A stretch of DNA of 64,000 bases from Nonomuraea cavernae (GCF_014646355.1 NZ_BMNH01000018.1:62001-126000); one strand, 5' to 3'. Positions 24,160 to 33,188 are shown, counted from the stretch's first letter. Program-made: numbers and translations. Notes: generated from the letters alone by a model not told the origin.

Positions 24160-24992
24160 AGCGGGCGGACCCGCTCGGGCGGCCTGGGCAGCGCGGCGCC
24201 CGCCGGAGCGCGCGGCGTCTTGGTCGCCACCCACAGATAGGTCGGCACGAGTGGCAGCAGCAGCCGCAGCACGGCCCGCGGAGTGCGGCCGAGCACGGCC
24301 CGCGCCACCCGGCCGAGCGCGCCGGGGAACAACTCGGAGCCGGCGAAGCGGGCAGGCGTGGCGAGCACGGGGAACGTGTAGTCCCAGACGTGGAAGGCGC
24401 GCAGCATCCGGCGCAGGCCCCGGCGGGTGCGGAAGCGTTCGTAGTAGTGGTCGGCGCGACCGGAGGCGCGCACGTAGCGGTCGGCGAGCGCCGGCGGCAG
24501 GTAGGACAGGAACGGCAGCTTGTAGTGGGGCTCCATGACGCCCAGCCGGTTGCCCAGGCCCAGGTAGAGCACCCCGCGGTCGGACAGCACCCGGTGCATC
24601 TCGGCCACCACGCCGTCGGGGTCGACCACGTGCTCGTAGATGTGGTTGAACACCAGCACGTCGATCGAGCCGTCGGGGAACGGCAGCGCGGTGCCGTCGC
24701 CGCAGACGAACGCCACCCGCTCGCCGAATCGGTCGGCCGCCCGGCGCAGCCCCGGCACGTCGATGTCGATGCCGAGGGTGCGGGCCGCGCCGGCTCCGGC
24801 CAGCTCGTCGGCGATGAACCCGGCGGAGCAGCCCACGTCGCCGACGGTCAGCCCGGTGAGCGGCCCGTGGAAGTGCTCCAGGACCGCGATGATCTTCGCG
24901 GCCTTGCGCCGGCGTTTGTCCTCGTCGAGCATGGCCGACTGGAACTCGGAGTATTCGAGCTGCGCGACGCGTTCCTTACCCACGCCGCCCAA
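24156..24992 (-). CDS. Class I SAM-dependent methyltransferase
   Basis: A 278-aa methyltransferase. The SAM-binding motif I is VGDVGCSAGFIADELAGAGA, followed by the acidic LGIDIDVPGLRRAADRF, the motif with the SAM adenine contact FVCGDGTALPFPDGSIDVL, and motif with FNHIYEHVVDPDGVVAEMHR and LSDRGVLYLGLGNRLG. Such UbiE/Coq5-like enzymes next to glycosyltransferases usually methylate sugars or lipid carriers. The C-terminal ~90 residues are basic and hydrophobic, suggesting membrane association. The start is TTG 24992 or, equally possible, GTG 24983. It is coupled with the downstream UPF0104 gene by a 4-bp overlap. Confidence 0.88.
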   Translation of the reverse strand: MGGVGKERVAQLEYSEFQSAMLDEDKRRRKAAKIIAVLEHFHGPLTGLTVGDVGCSAGFIADELAGAGAARTLGIDIDVPGLRRAADRFGERVAFVCGDGTALPFPDGSIDVLVFNHIYEHVVDPDGVVAEMHRVLSDRGVLYLGLGNRLGVMEPHYKLPFLSYLPPALADRYVRASGRADHYYERFRTRRGLRRMLRAFHVWDYTFPVLATPARFAGSELFPGALGRVARAVLGRTPRAVLRLLLPLVPTYLWVATKTPRAPAGAALPRPPERVRPL

Positions 24993-25058
24993 CAGTACCT
25001 GCGCCGGGCGCCCCCGGCCGTCGAACCGGCCGCGGCATCGCCCGGCGCACGCCGGCCC

Positions 25059-25451
25059 TCACTCGGCGGTGGGCACGTTCGCCACGACGGCCCGGATCCA
25101 GCAGGCCACCATCCGGCTCAGCAGCGAGCCGGGAGCCTCCGCCACGTCCTGACCCAGGGTGACCGTACGCGTCACCTGGCCCGCGGCCACGCAGGTGGTG
25201 GTGGCCGCCCCGAGGACGATCCAGAGGTCGTAGCCGTGCGGGAGCAGCGTGACCACGAAGGCCACGTGGGTGAGCAGCACGCTGGCGAACACGATCGCCC
25301 GGGAGGCGCGCGATCTCCCGGACGACCGGCCGGCCGGGCTCCCGCCCTCGCCGGACTTACGAATCCCGCCGAACTTCCGGGCTCCGCCGAACTTCCGGGG
25401 CCTGTCGCACTTCTGGTCCCTGCCCGAGGCAGGCGTGGTCGACGCGGTCAT
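25059..25451 (-). CDS. Small hypothetical membrane protein
   Basis: A 130-aa protein with a basic, repeat-containing N terminus (RKFGGARKFGGIRKSGE) and two predicted membrane helices, AIVFASVLLTHVAFVVTLL and IVLGAATTTCVAAGQVT. No family is recognised. AAAGGA lies 7 nt before the ATG at 25451, which supports translation. It sits alone, downstream of a 1.2-kb gene-poor region. It could be a lineage-specific envelope protein; confidence is moderate because no homologue can be named. Confidence 0.55.
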   Translation of the reverse strand: MTASTTPASGRDQKCDRPRKFGGARKFGGIRKSGEGGSPAGRSSGRSRASRAIVFASVLLTHVAFVVTLLPHGYDLWIVLGAATTTCVAAGQVTRTVTLGQDVAEAPGSLLSRMVACWIRAVVANVPTAE

Positions 25452-25502
25452 CGTGTTGTCCTTTCCGCGAATACCGAAACGACGATGGGTGGTGGTGTAT
25501 GC

Positions 25503-25819
25503 GTTGAGTCCAGGTGGGCACCTGACACGGCTGGTCATGGCCGTCGGCACTGGCCTGCGGAATCCCGTGGAACGCCTGTCGGCAAACAAGAACGATTCGC
25601 GGAAGTTCCTTGTAGGGAGTGTGACACCTTCGGCCCGCCTCGCGCCACATGACCGGAGCGCCGAGGATCCGCCGGTCCATGATGAAAGTCGCGTGGATGT
25701 CGGCGGACTTTCTTTCGCGCGAAGTCGCTTTCGGACCGGCCGGCTTAGGTCCGGAAATGCGAAGAGGCCTCCCGTTGCCGCGGAAGACCTCTTCATTCCG
25801 ATGCCCACCTGGACTCAAC
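25503..25819. repeat. 18-bp inverted repeat pair
   Basis: GTTGAGTCCAGGTGGGCA at 25503-25520 is the exact reverse complement of TGCCCACCTGGACTCAAC at 25802-25819, 281 bp apart. Neither arm is inside a convincing gene. The pair may mark the ends of a small mobile or duplicated segment. Confidence 0.8.
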
Positions 25820-26590
25820 AGACAGTCGCCTCGGAATCGGGAAGGGACGGCGTCGCGTCGCACAATGAGCGGCGACTCCGCCACGCCCCCTGTCCGACCA
25901 CGACCACCGGGCGGCGGTCGCAAGTCGAATCACTTAATCGTACATCTCCCAACCAGCCCGAAGGGCCCAGAACAGCCCGACGAGGCCAAACCCCCTGCTA
26001 GGAGTAGGTGTCCGCCTACGGAAGGTAGGGATCTCGGCACCCACTTGACGGTTTATGCCCTAGTTTGATCCCCCCGCCCCAGACTCCAATTCCCAATAAA
26101 TCACATCAAAGTACGCCGAAGCACAACAGGGCGGCACGGAGCCCGACCGTCAATCCGCACGATCGCCACCCAGATGGCTCGAAACACCACGCGAGTTTCG
26201 TCTAGATTTCAATTACCGAGCAGTTCGGGTCGATCCCGCGGAGCGCCCTCCCGATCATTACGGCAGCCCCCTGACCCGCTCCCGAAAATCAGAACCACAG
26301 CCCACCGAGAACTCTTCTCACAGACAATCGACCGGTCGGCCGATTACGCCCGGACATTGATTTATATTTCGCCGGACAGAACCGGCCACGGATTATCGAT
26401 CAGGCCTCCGGGGCCACAGAAGCGGAGAAGGTAAAATTTCGCGGCCCGGCGTGTTGCCCGGCACGTGCCGCGGCGCCGGAAGGTGGCCACCGAAGTCGTT
26501 TCACTCTCCGTATTCGTAAAGCGACCATGCGTAAGTATGCGGTCCACCGGAATTCCATCGCGTCGACCCGGGATGACTTCCGAACCTGGG

Positions 26591-26608
26591 CCCTACCCGC
26601 CGGTAGGG
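26591..26608. promoter_or_regulatory. Hairpin in the leader of the second UPF0104 gene
   Basis: CCCTACC (26591-26597) and GGTAGGG (26602-26608) form a 7-bp stem with a CGCC loop, ending 21 bp before the ATG at 26630. It could affect translation or mark the end of the upstream non-coding stretch. No known RNA family is recognised. Confidence 0.35.
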
Positions 26609-26629
26609 GTGCGCGCGTACCCTGGGCGG

Positions 26630-27589
26630 ATGTTTCGCCGCCTGCTGCGCGCATCGCTCGCGCTGGTCGCCCTCGGCTTCCTCGGCTACGGCCTGGCGCG
26701 CAACTGGGACGCCACCCTGGCGGCGGTCGGCGGGCTGTCGCCGTGGGCGGTGCTCGGCGCGTTCGGCGCGGTGCTGCTGGGCCAGTTCTGCATGCTCGTG
26801 GCCTGGCGTCAGGTGCTGGCCGGACTCGGCTCGCCACTGTCACTGAGAGTGACAGGCCGGATCATGTTCGTGGGCCAGCTGGGCAAGTACATCCCGGGCT
26901 CGGTCTGGGCGTACGCGGCGATGATGGAGCTCGGGCGCGACCACGGCAGCCCGCCCAGGCGGACGTTCGCCTGCATCTCGCTGGCCCTGGTGATCAACCT
27001 CGGGGTGGCCATCTCGATCGCGGCCGCGACGCTCGCCTCCCAGCAGGCCGTCCGCGAGGCCTGGTATCTCCTGCTGCTCCTGCCGTTGATCGTCGTCGGC
27101 CTGCATCCCCGGATGCTCACCTGGGGCCTCAACCTGGCGCTGCGGCTCGCCCGCAAGGAGCCGCTGGAGAGCGTGCTGCCCGGCCGCACGGTGCTGGTCG
27201 CCGTCGCGTGGACCGCCCTCGGCTGGTTCGTGTACGGCCTGCACATCTGGCTGCTCGCCGGCCGGTGGGACCTCTACGTGATCGCCACCGGGGCCTACGC
27301 CTTCGCCTGGGCCACCGGGCTGCTCTTCTTCGTGGTGCCCGCCGGGGTGGGGGTGCGCGAGGGCGCCCTCGTGCTGGTGCTCACCCCGCTCATCGGCACG
27401 CCCGCGGCGCTGGCGGTCGCCGTGGTGTCGCGGCTGGCGTTCACGCTGGCCGACGCCGTGGCCGCGGGAGTCGCGTGGCTGCTGGGCCGTCAGGCGCCCA
27501 GCAGCGCGCCCGTGTACGCCGACCAGAAGGGCTCGGGGTCGACCGCCTTGACGCCCGACCGCAACCTCTCGGGCTCACCGGAGGCGTAG
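26630..27589 (+). CDS. UPF0104-type membrane protein (paralogue)
   Basis: A 319-aa polytopic protein similar to the protein at 23209-24159: FLGYGLARNWDATLAAVGGL, GRIMFVGQLGKYIPGSVWAY, LGWFVYGLHIWLL and FFVVPAGVGVREGALVLVL correspond segment by segment. Likely function is the same: transport or modification of lipid-linked envelope material. The ATG at 26630 starts directly before the first membrane helix. The last ~33 residues (from about QAPSSAPVYADQKG) are hydrophilic, and their codons overlap the antisense end of the glycosyltransferase gene by 100 bp. The paralogue has no such tail, so the original stop may have been lost. Confidence 0.85.
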   Translation: MFRRLLRASLALVALGFLGYGLARNWDATLAAVGGLSPWAVLGAFGAVLLGQFCMLVAWRQVLAGLGSPLSLRVTGRIMFVGQLGKYIPGSVWAYAAMMELGRDHGSPPRRTFACISLALVINLGVAISIAAATLASQQAVREAWYLLLLLPLIVVGLHPRMLTWGLNLALRLARKEPLESVLPGRTVLVAVAWTALGWFVYGLHIWLLAGRWDLYVIATGAYAFAWATGLLFFVVPAGVGVREGALVLVLTPLIGTPAALAVAVVSRLAFTLADAVAAGVAWLLGRQAPSSAPVYADQKGSGSTALTPDRNLSGSPEA

Positions 27590-28551
27590 AAGCGTTCGAT
27601 CGCCTGGCGGAGCGCCCCGACGTCGCCCGGCTCGACCAGCAGCCCGTCGACCCCGTCGGTGACGTGGTCGGCGAGCGCGCCGACCCGGGTGGCGATCACC
27701 GGCACGCCGTGCTCGTAGCCGAGCCACACGTTCTGGCTCGCGGTCGCCTGCCGGTAGGGCAGCACCAGCGCGTCGGCCCGCGCGAACAGCTCGGGCACGT
27801 CCTCGGCGGCCACGTAGCCGGGCCGCAGCTCCACCCGGTCGGCCAGGCCCAGCTCGTCGACCAGCGCTTTCGTACCGTCGAGCCCGCCCCAGAACTCACC
27901 GGCCACGGTCAGGCCGACCCCCTCGGGCAGAGCCCGCAGCAGCAGGTCGAGCCCCTTGTAGGGGCGGACGATGCCGAAGAACAGCAGCCGGTGGTGGACC
28001 CCGGTGCCAGGGGTGGCGTGGGTGGACGGCAGGTGCGGCGGCAGCCCCGCCACGCTCACCGGCCGGGAGGTCAGCTCGCGGGCCAGCGCGGCCTGCTGCT
28101 CGGAATGGGCCAGCACGCCGTCGACCCGTTTGAGCAGCGCCTTCATCAGCGGCCGGTCGTACGGCTTGCGCTCGTGCGGCAGCACGTTGTGGCAGAGCGC
28201 GACGGTCCGCGCCCCGCGCCGCAGCCCGGCCAGGATGCCCAGGTAGGCGGGCACCTGCACCGGGCTGAGCACGGCGAGCACCACCAGGTCGGCCGACCGG
28301 AGCCGCCGACCGGCGGCGAACCACCCGTCGGGCCGGCGCCAGTCGAGCTCGCGCAGGGTCGCGGGGTAGGGCGTGCCCTCGGGCGCGGAGATCGTCTGCT
28401 GCCCGGGGTAGAGGAACGACGGATACTGCGCCCGCCACGACTCGATCACCACGTCGTGGCCCAGCGCGGCCAGCCGGTGCGCGAGCTCGGTGGTGTGCTG
28501 CGCCCCGCCCCCTTTGTACGGATAGGTGGGGCCGACGATGGCGATGCGCAC
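27490..28551 (-). CDS. Glycosyltransferase, GT4-like
   Basis: A 353-aa GT-B-type glycosyltransferase. It starts MRIAIVGPTYPYKGGGAQHT, the nucleotide-sugar N-domain pattern, and has VLPHERKPYDRPLMKALLKR, LLFFGIVRPYKGLDLLLRAL and DALVLPYRQATASQNVWLGY in place of the donor EX7E region, then GVPVIATRVGALADHV. The start codon is GTG at 28551, one base after the stop of the GT2 gene, so the two are translationally linked. The final 100 bp overlap, in antisense, the UPF0104 gene. Acceptor and donor sugars cannot be deduced. Confidence 0.87.
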   Translation of the reverse strand: MRIAIVGPTYPYKGGGAQHTTELAHRLAALGHDVVIESWRAQYPSFLYPGQQTISAPEGTPYPATLRELDWRRPDGWFAAGRRLRSADLVVLAVLSPVQVPAYLGILAGLRRGARTVALCHNVLPHERKPYDRPLMKALLKRVDGVLAHSEQQAALARELTSRPVSVAGLPPHLPSTHATPGTGVHHRLLFFGIVRPYKGLDLLLRALPEGVGLTVAGEFWGGLDGTKALVDELGLADRVELRPGYVAAEDVPELFARADALVLPYRQATASQNVWLGYEHGVPVIATRVGALADHVTDGVDGLLVEPGDVGALRQAIERFYASGEPERLRSGVKAVDPEPFWSAYTGALLGA

Positions 28552-28552
28552 G

Positions 28553-29482
28553 CTATTCGCCCCGCGACCGCACGATCAGGTCGGCCAGCAGGGCGACCGA
28601 CCCGATCAGCATCCCGGACAGGAAGATCATCACGGTGTTGGCGGGGAAGTAGAACGGGTGCTGGATCATGTCCCAGACACCCTTGACCAGGCCGATCGCC
28701 ACCAGCCACAGCGCGGGCGGCATGAGCACCTTGAGCGGGTTGAAGTACATGATCATCCGGAGCACCTGCAGGATGTAGCGGTAGGCGTCGGAGACGAAGC
28801 TGAACTTCGAGGTGCCGGCCCGCTTGGCGTAGTCGATCGGCAGGTAGAAGATGTCGTGCTGGTTGGACAGGAACGACAGCGTGATCGTCGTGACGCACGA
28901 GAACCCGGGCGGCAGCAGCCGCAGGTAGGGCCTGGCCACCGACTTGCGGAAGGCGCGCAGCCCGGAGTTGAGGTCGGGGATCTTCTGCCCGGCCAGCTTC
29001 TCGGCCACCTTGCGGATCACCCACTTGGCCGGGACCCGCAGCAGCTTGTGCGACCCCTCCTCGCTGGTGCGCGCGCCGACCACCTGGTCGATCGTCTGGT
29101 CCTTCTCCAGGATCTGCACCAGCTCGGGGATGCGCTCGTTGGGGTAGGTCATGTCGGCGTCGGTCCAGACGACGATCTCGCCCCTGGCCTCCTGGGTGCC
29201 GATCCGGCGCACGGTGCCGGAGCCGCCGTTGCGGTGGAAGGCGCGCACCCGCAGGTAGGGGAACCTGTCCGCCGCCTCCTGCAGCCGGGCCAGCGTCGCG
29301 TCGGTCGAGCAGTCGTCGACCGCGACGAGCTCGTAGGTGTAGCCGCTCGAGTCCATCGCCTTGGTGATGCGCTCGACCTCGTCGATGACGTGGTCCTGCT
29401 CGTTGTAACAGGGCAGGACGATCGTGACGTATGGCGCTTCTTCCACGGTGATTCCACTCTGAGAGGTCTCGGGCGTGTTCAC
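28553..29482 (-). CDS. GT2 glycosyltransferase, polyprenyl-phosphate sugar synthase type
   Basis: A 309-aa GT-A enzyme. Motifs: VTIVLPCYNEQDHVIDEVER, LVAVDDCSTDATLARL, RNGGSGTVRRIGTQEARG, DADMTYPNERIPELV (the DxD-like site), and NSGLRAFRKSVARPYLRLLP. The C-terminal part has two hydrophobic helices (ALWLVAIGLVKGVWDM and VMIFLSGMLIGSVALLADLI), as in dolichol/polyprenol-phosphate mannose synthases with a membrane anchor. The product probably serves the neighbouring GT-C proteins as lipid-linked donor. On its promoter side, TAATCT ends 8 nt before the GTG start and no ribosome site is visible, so a leaderless mRNA is possible. Confidence 0.88.
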   Translation of the reverse strand: MNTPETSQSGITVEEAPYVTIVLPCYNEQDHVIDEVERITKAMDSSGYTYELVAVDDCSTDATLARLQEAADRFPYLRVRAFHRNGGSGTVRRIGTQEARGEIVVWTDADMTYPNERIPELVQILEKDQTIDQVVGARTSEEGSHKLLRVPAKWVIRKVAEKLAGQKIPDLNSGLRAFRKSVARPYLRLLPPGFSCVTTITLSFLSNQHDIFYLPIDYAKRAGTSKFSFVSDAYRYILQVLRMIMYFNPLKVLMPPALWLVAIGLVKGVWDMIQHPFYFPANTVMIFLSGMLIGSVALLADLIVRSRGE

Positions 29483-29541
29483 GTGCGTCGAGATTACTCT
29501 GCCCGGCAGGGCCCCGAGCCCACATCACCGCCGCGCGCCGA

Positions 29542-31554
29542 TCAGCCCACGGCCATCCAGACGTTGATCCGCAACGACCAGGTGCCGTCCGGCGGGCTGA
29601 CGAGGGAGCGTTCGTCCTGGCGGGTGACCAGGCCCATCACCTGCGTGGGCGACCCGTACGCCGAGACCTGCTCCGCGTCCGCGCCCAGCACGACCGGCAC
29701 CCGGCCGGCGGCCCGGACCCGGCGGATCAGCCGGTGCACCTCGGCGTCGGGCGCCGTGTCGTCGACCACCCGGCGCACCTGGGCGGACGGGAAGCCACAG
29801 GTGCCGCGCACCACCTCGGTGAAGCGCTCAGCGGTGACCCGCTCGACGATCAGGACCGAGGCGTCGGCCGGGATGCGCTCGCACAGCGCCGCCACGGCCG
29901 CCCGCTCGCCCCGCTCGACCGGGGTGAACGCGGTGCCGATCGAGGTCACGGCCGGCGGCGCCACGAGGAGCACGACGCCCAGCACGGCCACCCAGCGCCT
30001 GCCCGGCGCCAGGTCGCGCAGCAGGCCCAGCCCCCACACCGCGAGCAGGATCAGGCCGGGGATGACGACGGGGACCAGGCGGCGGGAGGCCCATGGATGG
30101 TCGGGGGTGATCTCGGGGCGCAGCAGCGTGGTGACCGTGGTGAAGCCGATGATCGCCAGGGCCGGCAGCCAGGCGAACGGCCGGCCGTCCCGCAGCAGCC
30201 GGCGCGTCAGCACGGCCGCCGCCAGCGTGGCCAGCACGATCACGGGCGCCCCGACGTACCAGGACACCCACTGCAGCGACTGCTCGAAGTAGAGCCGGGT
30301 GGCGTCGGCGGCCAGCCCGTTGTCCCGCTGGATCTGCTCGATGAACAGGCTGTTCAGCCGGTCTTCGGGCGTCGTCGGTGTACGGCGTACGGTCTGGAAC
30401 CACGGGCGGGCGGCGAGGCCGGCCACGACGAGCACGACCAGCGCCGCGCCGATCTCCGGCAGCCGGCGCGGCAGCCGGATCCGCGCGAGCCACGGCGCCA
30501 GGGCGGCGCCGACGAGGGTGAGCGCCAGCACGGCGCCGCAGATCATCAGCAGCGGCCGGACCGAACGCGACAGGTAGGTCAGGTACGGCGCGGCCAGCTC
30601 GTACGCCGCGAACAGCCCCACCCCCGCTCCGGCGAGCACCCCCGCCAGCAGCGGCGCCCCGATCGCCCCCGGCGGCCGGCCGAGCCGGCGCATCCCGATG
30701 AGCAGCCCCGCGAACACCAGGACCGGCAGCACGTCACGCAGCCCGTCGATCCTGACCAGGACCGCGAGCCCGAACACCAGCCCGGCCAGCGCGCCCGCCG
30801 CCCGGCGCGGCACGGGTCCGGACATCGCGTCGTGCAGCAGCGCGATGCCGCCGAACAGCAGGATCAGCGACGGGATCTCGCTGAGCGTGGTGCGCGAGGT
30901 GTAGAGGATCGGCAGGCTCACCGCGAACACGAGCGCGGCCGGCGCCGCCCACCGCCCGCCCGCCAGCCGGGCCGTCACCCCCGCCACCAGCAGCACCGCG
31001 AACCCGCCCAGCACGGGCGGCGTCAGCAGCAACCCGCCGAGCCAGGCCCCGGCGGCGTACAGCAGCGGCGGTCCCGGCATGAACTGCGGCACCACCGAGC
31101 CGTCCACCCCGTAGAAGCCGACGCTCTCGAAGATCAGCCACGGGTCGGGCCCGCCGAACGCCTCGGCCTGGGCCGGAATCGGCAGCGAGCCGTGCCCGGC
31201 GAGCCAGACGGCGTACTGGGCGTAGGTGGCCGGGTCGCGCCGGACGATCAGCGCCTCGGCGTGCATGACCAGGTTGAAGGCCGTCGATCCGGCGGCGACG
31301 GCGACGACCGCGGCGACCTGCCGCGCGGTGGCCTCGACCACGTCGCCGAGGTGACGCAGCGCGACCACGCAGAACGCGGCGATGACCGGCAGCCCGAGCG
31401 CCAGCGCGGGCAGCGGCCGGTAGTGGCCGAGGAGCAGCAGCGCCAGCCCCGACGCCAGCCAGCCGGCCACCACGAGGGCGGGCAGCACCGAGACCACGGC
31501 GAGCACCCGGCCCGCCGATGGCCGTCGCGCCTGGTCGAGCCGGTCGGATCCCAT
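29542..31554 (-). CDS. Large polytopic GT-C-like membrane protein
   Basis: A 670-aa protein with about 12-13 membrane helices in the first ~530 residues and an extracytoplasmic C-terminal domain. The first large loop contains RDPATYAQYAVWLAGHGSLP, where the acidic RDP motif resembles the catalytic Asp of GT-C lipid-sugar-dependent glycosyltransferases. The C-terminal region (CERIPADASVLIVERVTAER, PVVLGADAEQVSAYG) looks soluble. It is likely to use a polyprenyl-phosphate sugar made by the neighbouring GT2. The ATG at 31554 starts MGSDRLDQARRPSAGR. It is divergent from another membrane protein gene at 31661. Specific activity is not known. Confidence 0.8.
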   Translation of the reverse strand: MGSDRLDQARRPSAGRVLAVVSVLPALVVAGWLASGLALLLLGHYRPLPALALGLPVIAAFCVVALRHLGDVVEATARQVAAVVAVAAGSTAFNLVMHAEALIVRRDPATYAQYAVWLAGHGSLPIPAQAEAFGGPDPWLIFESVGFYGVDGSVVPQFMPGPPLLYAAGAWLGGLLLTPPVLGGFAVLLVAGVTARLAGGRWAAPAALVFAVSLPILYTSRTTLSEIPSLILLFGGIALLHDAMSGPVPRRAAGALAGLVFGLAVLVRIDGLRDVLPVLVFAGLLIGMRRLGRPPGAIGAPLLAGVLAGAGVGLFAAYELAAPYLTYLSRSVRPLLMICGAVLALTLVGAALAPWLARIRLPRRLPEIGAALVVLVVAGLAARPWFQTVRRTPTTPEDRLNSLFIEQIQRDNGLAADATRLYFEQSLQWVSWYVGAPVIVLATLAAAVLTRRLLRDGRPFAWLPALAIIGFTTVTTLLRPEITPDHPWASRRLVPVVIPGLILLAVWGLGLLRDLAPGRRWVAVLGVVLLVAPPAVTSIGTAFTPVERGERAAVAALCERIPADASVLIVERVTAERFTEVVRGTCGFPSAQVRRVVDDTAPDAEVHRLIRRVRAAGRVPVVLGADAEQVSAYGSPTQVMGLVTRQDERSLVSPPDGTWSLRINVWMAVG

Positions 31555-31660
31555 CGGTGATCGCGAGGGTATCCAACCGGGAGGCGCGCCTGGGTGACGC
31601 GGGGCGGTGCGAAACGCGGGTACCGTACCCGAGGAGCCGGTGAAACAGGAGGTCGTGCGG

Positions 31661-33178
31661 GTGGTCACGGGAGAGCTCGACCCCGCCGGTGCCGGCTCCC
31701 CCGGCCCCAGGCGCCGCCCGGCCGCGGGCCCGCGCTCGTGGCTGCGGGCGCTCCCGGCGCTGCGGCGGCACCGCTGGTTCCTGGTGATCCTGGCCGCCGG
31801 CACGGCGCTGCGCGTGCTCACCATGCTGGGCTACCGCCCGGCGCTGTGGTTCCCCGACTCCTACACCTACATCGTCACCGTCTTCCGGCCGCGTCCCGAC
31901 CTGGTGCGCCCGGCGGGCTACTCGGCGTTCCTCAAGCTGCTGGAGCCGTTCCACTCCTTCGCCATGGTGACCGCCGTGCAGCACCTGCTCGGGCTGGCCA
32001 CCGGCGTGCTGATCTACCGGGCCGCGCGCCGGGCGCCCAGGTGGGCGGCCACGCTCGCCACCGTGCCGGTGCTGCTCGACGCCTACCAGATCGAGGTCGA
32101 GCACCTGCTCGTCTCCGACACGCTGTTCATGTTCCTGGTCGTGGCGGCCGTGACGCTGAGCCTGGCGGGCAGACGCTCGGCCGTGACAGGCCCGGCCGTG
32201 ACAGGCTCGGCCGTGGCCATCGGGCTGCTGCTCGCCGCCGCCACGCTGACGCGGACGGTCGGGCAACCGCTGATCGTGGTGCTGGCGGGCTGGTTCGTGC
32301 TGCGCGGGCGGGTCGGGGGGCGGGTCGGGGGCCGGATCAGGTTCGCCGGGGTGCTGCTGGCCGCCGCGCTGGTGCCGGTGCTCGTCTACGGCGCCTGGTT
32401 CCACGCCACCTACCAGCGGGTCGGCCTGGTCGGGGCCAACGGCGCCTTCCTCTACGCCCGGACGATGTCCTTCGCCGACTGCGCGAAGATGGATCCGCCG
32501 CCGGAGCTGCGGGTGCTGTGCGATCCGCGGCCCGCCGAGCGGCGGCCGCCCTCGCAGGACTATCTCTGGGCCAAGGACTCCCCGCTGGTCGTGCTGCCCG
32601 GCATCACGTTCAGCCAGGAGACCGACGACCTGGCGGGCCGGTTCGCGGCGCTGGCCATCCGCAGCCAGCCGCTCGACTACGCGGCCTCGGTGCTGACGGA
32701 GCTCGGCCGCACCTTCGTCTGGGGCCGCCCGATCTACCCCGACCAGGAGATCTACGACTACTACGAGTTCCCGTCGGCGTCACCGCCCCCGCCGGGTCGC
32801 TGGGCCGCGCGGCTGGGCGTGGAGATGGGCCGGCGTTACGAGGCGGGCCCGATCGGCACCGAGGTGGCCGAGCCCTACGCCGGCTGGATGCGCGCCTACC
32901 AGGACGTGGCGCGCCTGCCCGGCACCGCGTTGCTGGTGATCCTGCTGGTCCCGCCCGTGGTCGCGATCGTCCGCCGGCGGCGCGTCGCGGGCCGGCCGGG
33001 TGAGCGGGCCGGCGGGTGGCGCGTCGCGGGTCCGCCCGGCTGGCTGCTGCCCTGGTCGACGGCCGTCGTCCTGCTCATCGTGCCACCGGCCGTGGCGGAG
33101 TTCGACTACAGGTACGTCCTGCCGGCCGTGCCTCTGGCGTGCCTGGCGGCCGCGCTGTGCGTGAGCCGCGCGCCGTGA
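31661..33178 (+). CDS. Polytopic membrane protein, GT39-like or mannosyltransferase-like
   Basis: A 505-aa protein with about ten hydrophobic helices. The first periplasmic loop reads YRPALWFPDSYTYIVTVF, with the DSYTY pattern reminiscent of the acidic motif in GT-C enzymes. Other features are VLIYRAARRAPRWAATLATV, LLVSDTLFMFLVVAAVTL and the C-terminal VVLLIVPPAVAEFDYRYVLP. Function is probably envelope glycosylation with a lipid-linked donor. The GTG at 31661 is favoured because AGGAGG lies 8 nt upstream (31647-31652); longer in-frame starts at 31607 and 31637 lack this. Divergent from the 670-aa GT-C-like gene. Confidence 0.78.
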   Translation: MVTGELDPAGAGSPGPRRRPAAGPRSWLRALPALRRHRWFLVILAAGTALRVLTMLGYRPALWFPDSYTYIVTVFRPRPDLVRPAGYSAFLKLLEPFHSFAMVTAVQHLLGLATGVLIYRAARRAPRWAATLATVPVLLDAYQIEVEHLLVSDTLFMFLVVAAVTLSLAGRRSAVTGPAVTGSAVAIGLLLAAATLTRTVGQPLIVVLAGWFVLRGRVGGRVGGRIRFAGVLLAAALVPVLVYGAWFHATYQRVGLVGANGAFLYARTMSFADCAKMDPPPELRVLCDPRPAERRPPSQDYLWAKDSPLVVLPGITFSQETDDLAGRFAALAIRSQPLDYAASVLTELGRTFVWGRPIYPDQEIYDYYEFPSASPPPPGRWAARLGVEMGRRYEAGPIGTEVAEPYAGWMRAYQDVARLPGTALLVILLVPPVVAIVRRRRVAGRPGERAGGWRVAGPPGWLLPWSTAVVLLIVPPAVAEFDYRYVLPAVPLACLAAALCVSRAP

Positions 33179-33188
33179 GCCGCGCGCT

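Larger units (their letters stand above)
25452..26629. other. 1.18-kb gene-poor stretch
   Basis: No convincing gene is visible. Open frames of up to 250 codons exist but show no recognisable family or clean translation start. The right half (about 26070-26570) is distinctly AT-richer than its surroundings, with runs such as ATTGATTTATATTTC. The left half contains an 18-bp inverted repeat (25503-25520 with 25802-25819) and a hairpin GAAGAGG...CCTCTTC (25761-25794). A perfect 10-bp palindrome CGACCGGTCG is at 26329-26338. It may be a degraded gene region, promoter-rich spacer or site of an unrecognised RNA. Confidence 0.6.

Noticed and set aside
25960..26060. Possible riboswitch (GTAGG/CCTAC pairings near 25990-26030)
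   Set aside because: No known riboswitch core could be matched, and it is not directly in front of a gene.
25249..26068. Open frames of 130-250 codons in the gene-poor region
   Set aside because: They have Arg/Pro/Ser-rich composition typical of non-coding frames in GC-rich DNA, no ribosome sites and no recognisable domains.
29734..31560. 608-codon plus-strand frame opposite the GT-C-like gene
   Set aside because: The translation is almost only Arg, Gln, His, Pro and Gly, as expected for the antisense of a hydrophobic GC-rich gene.
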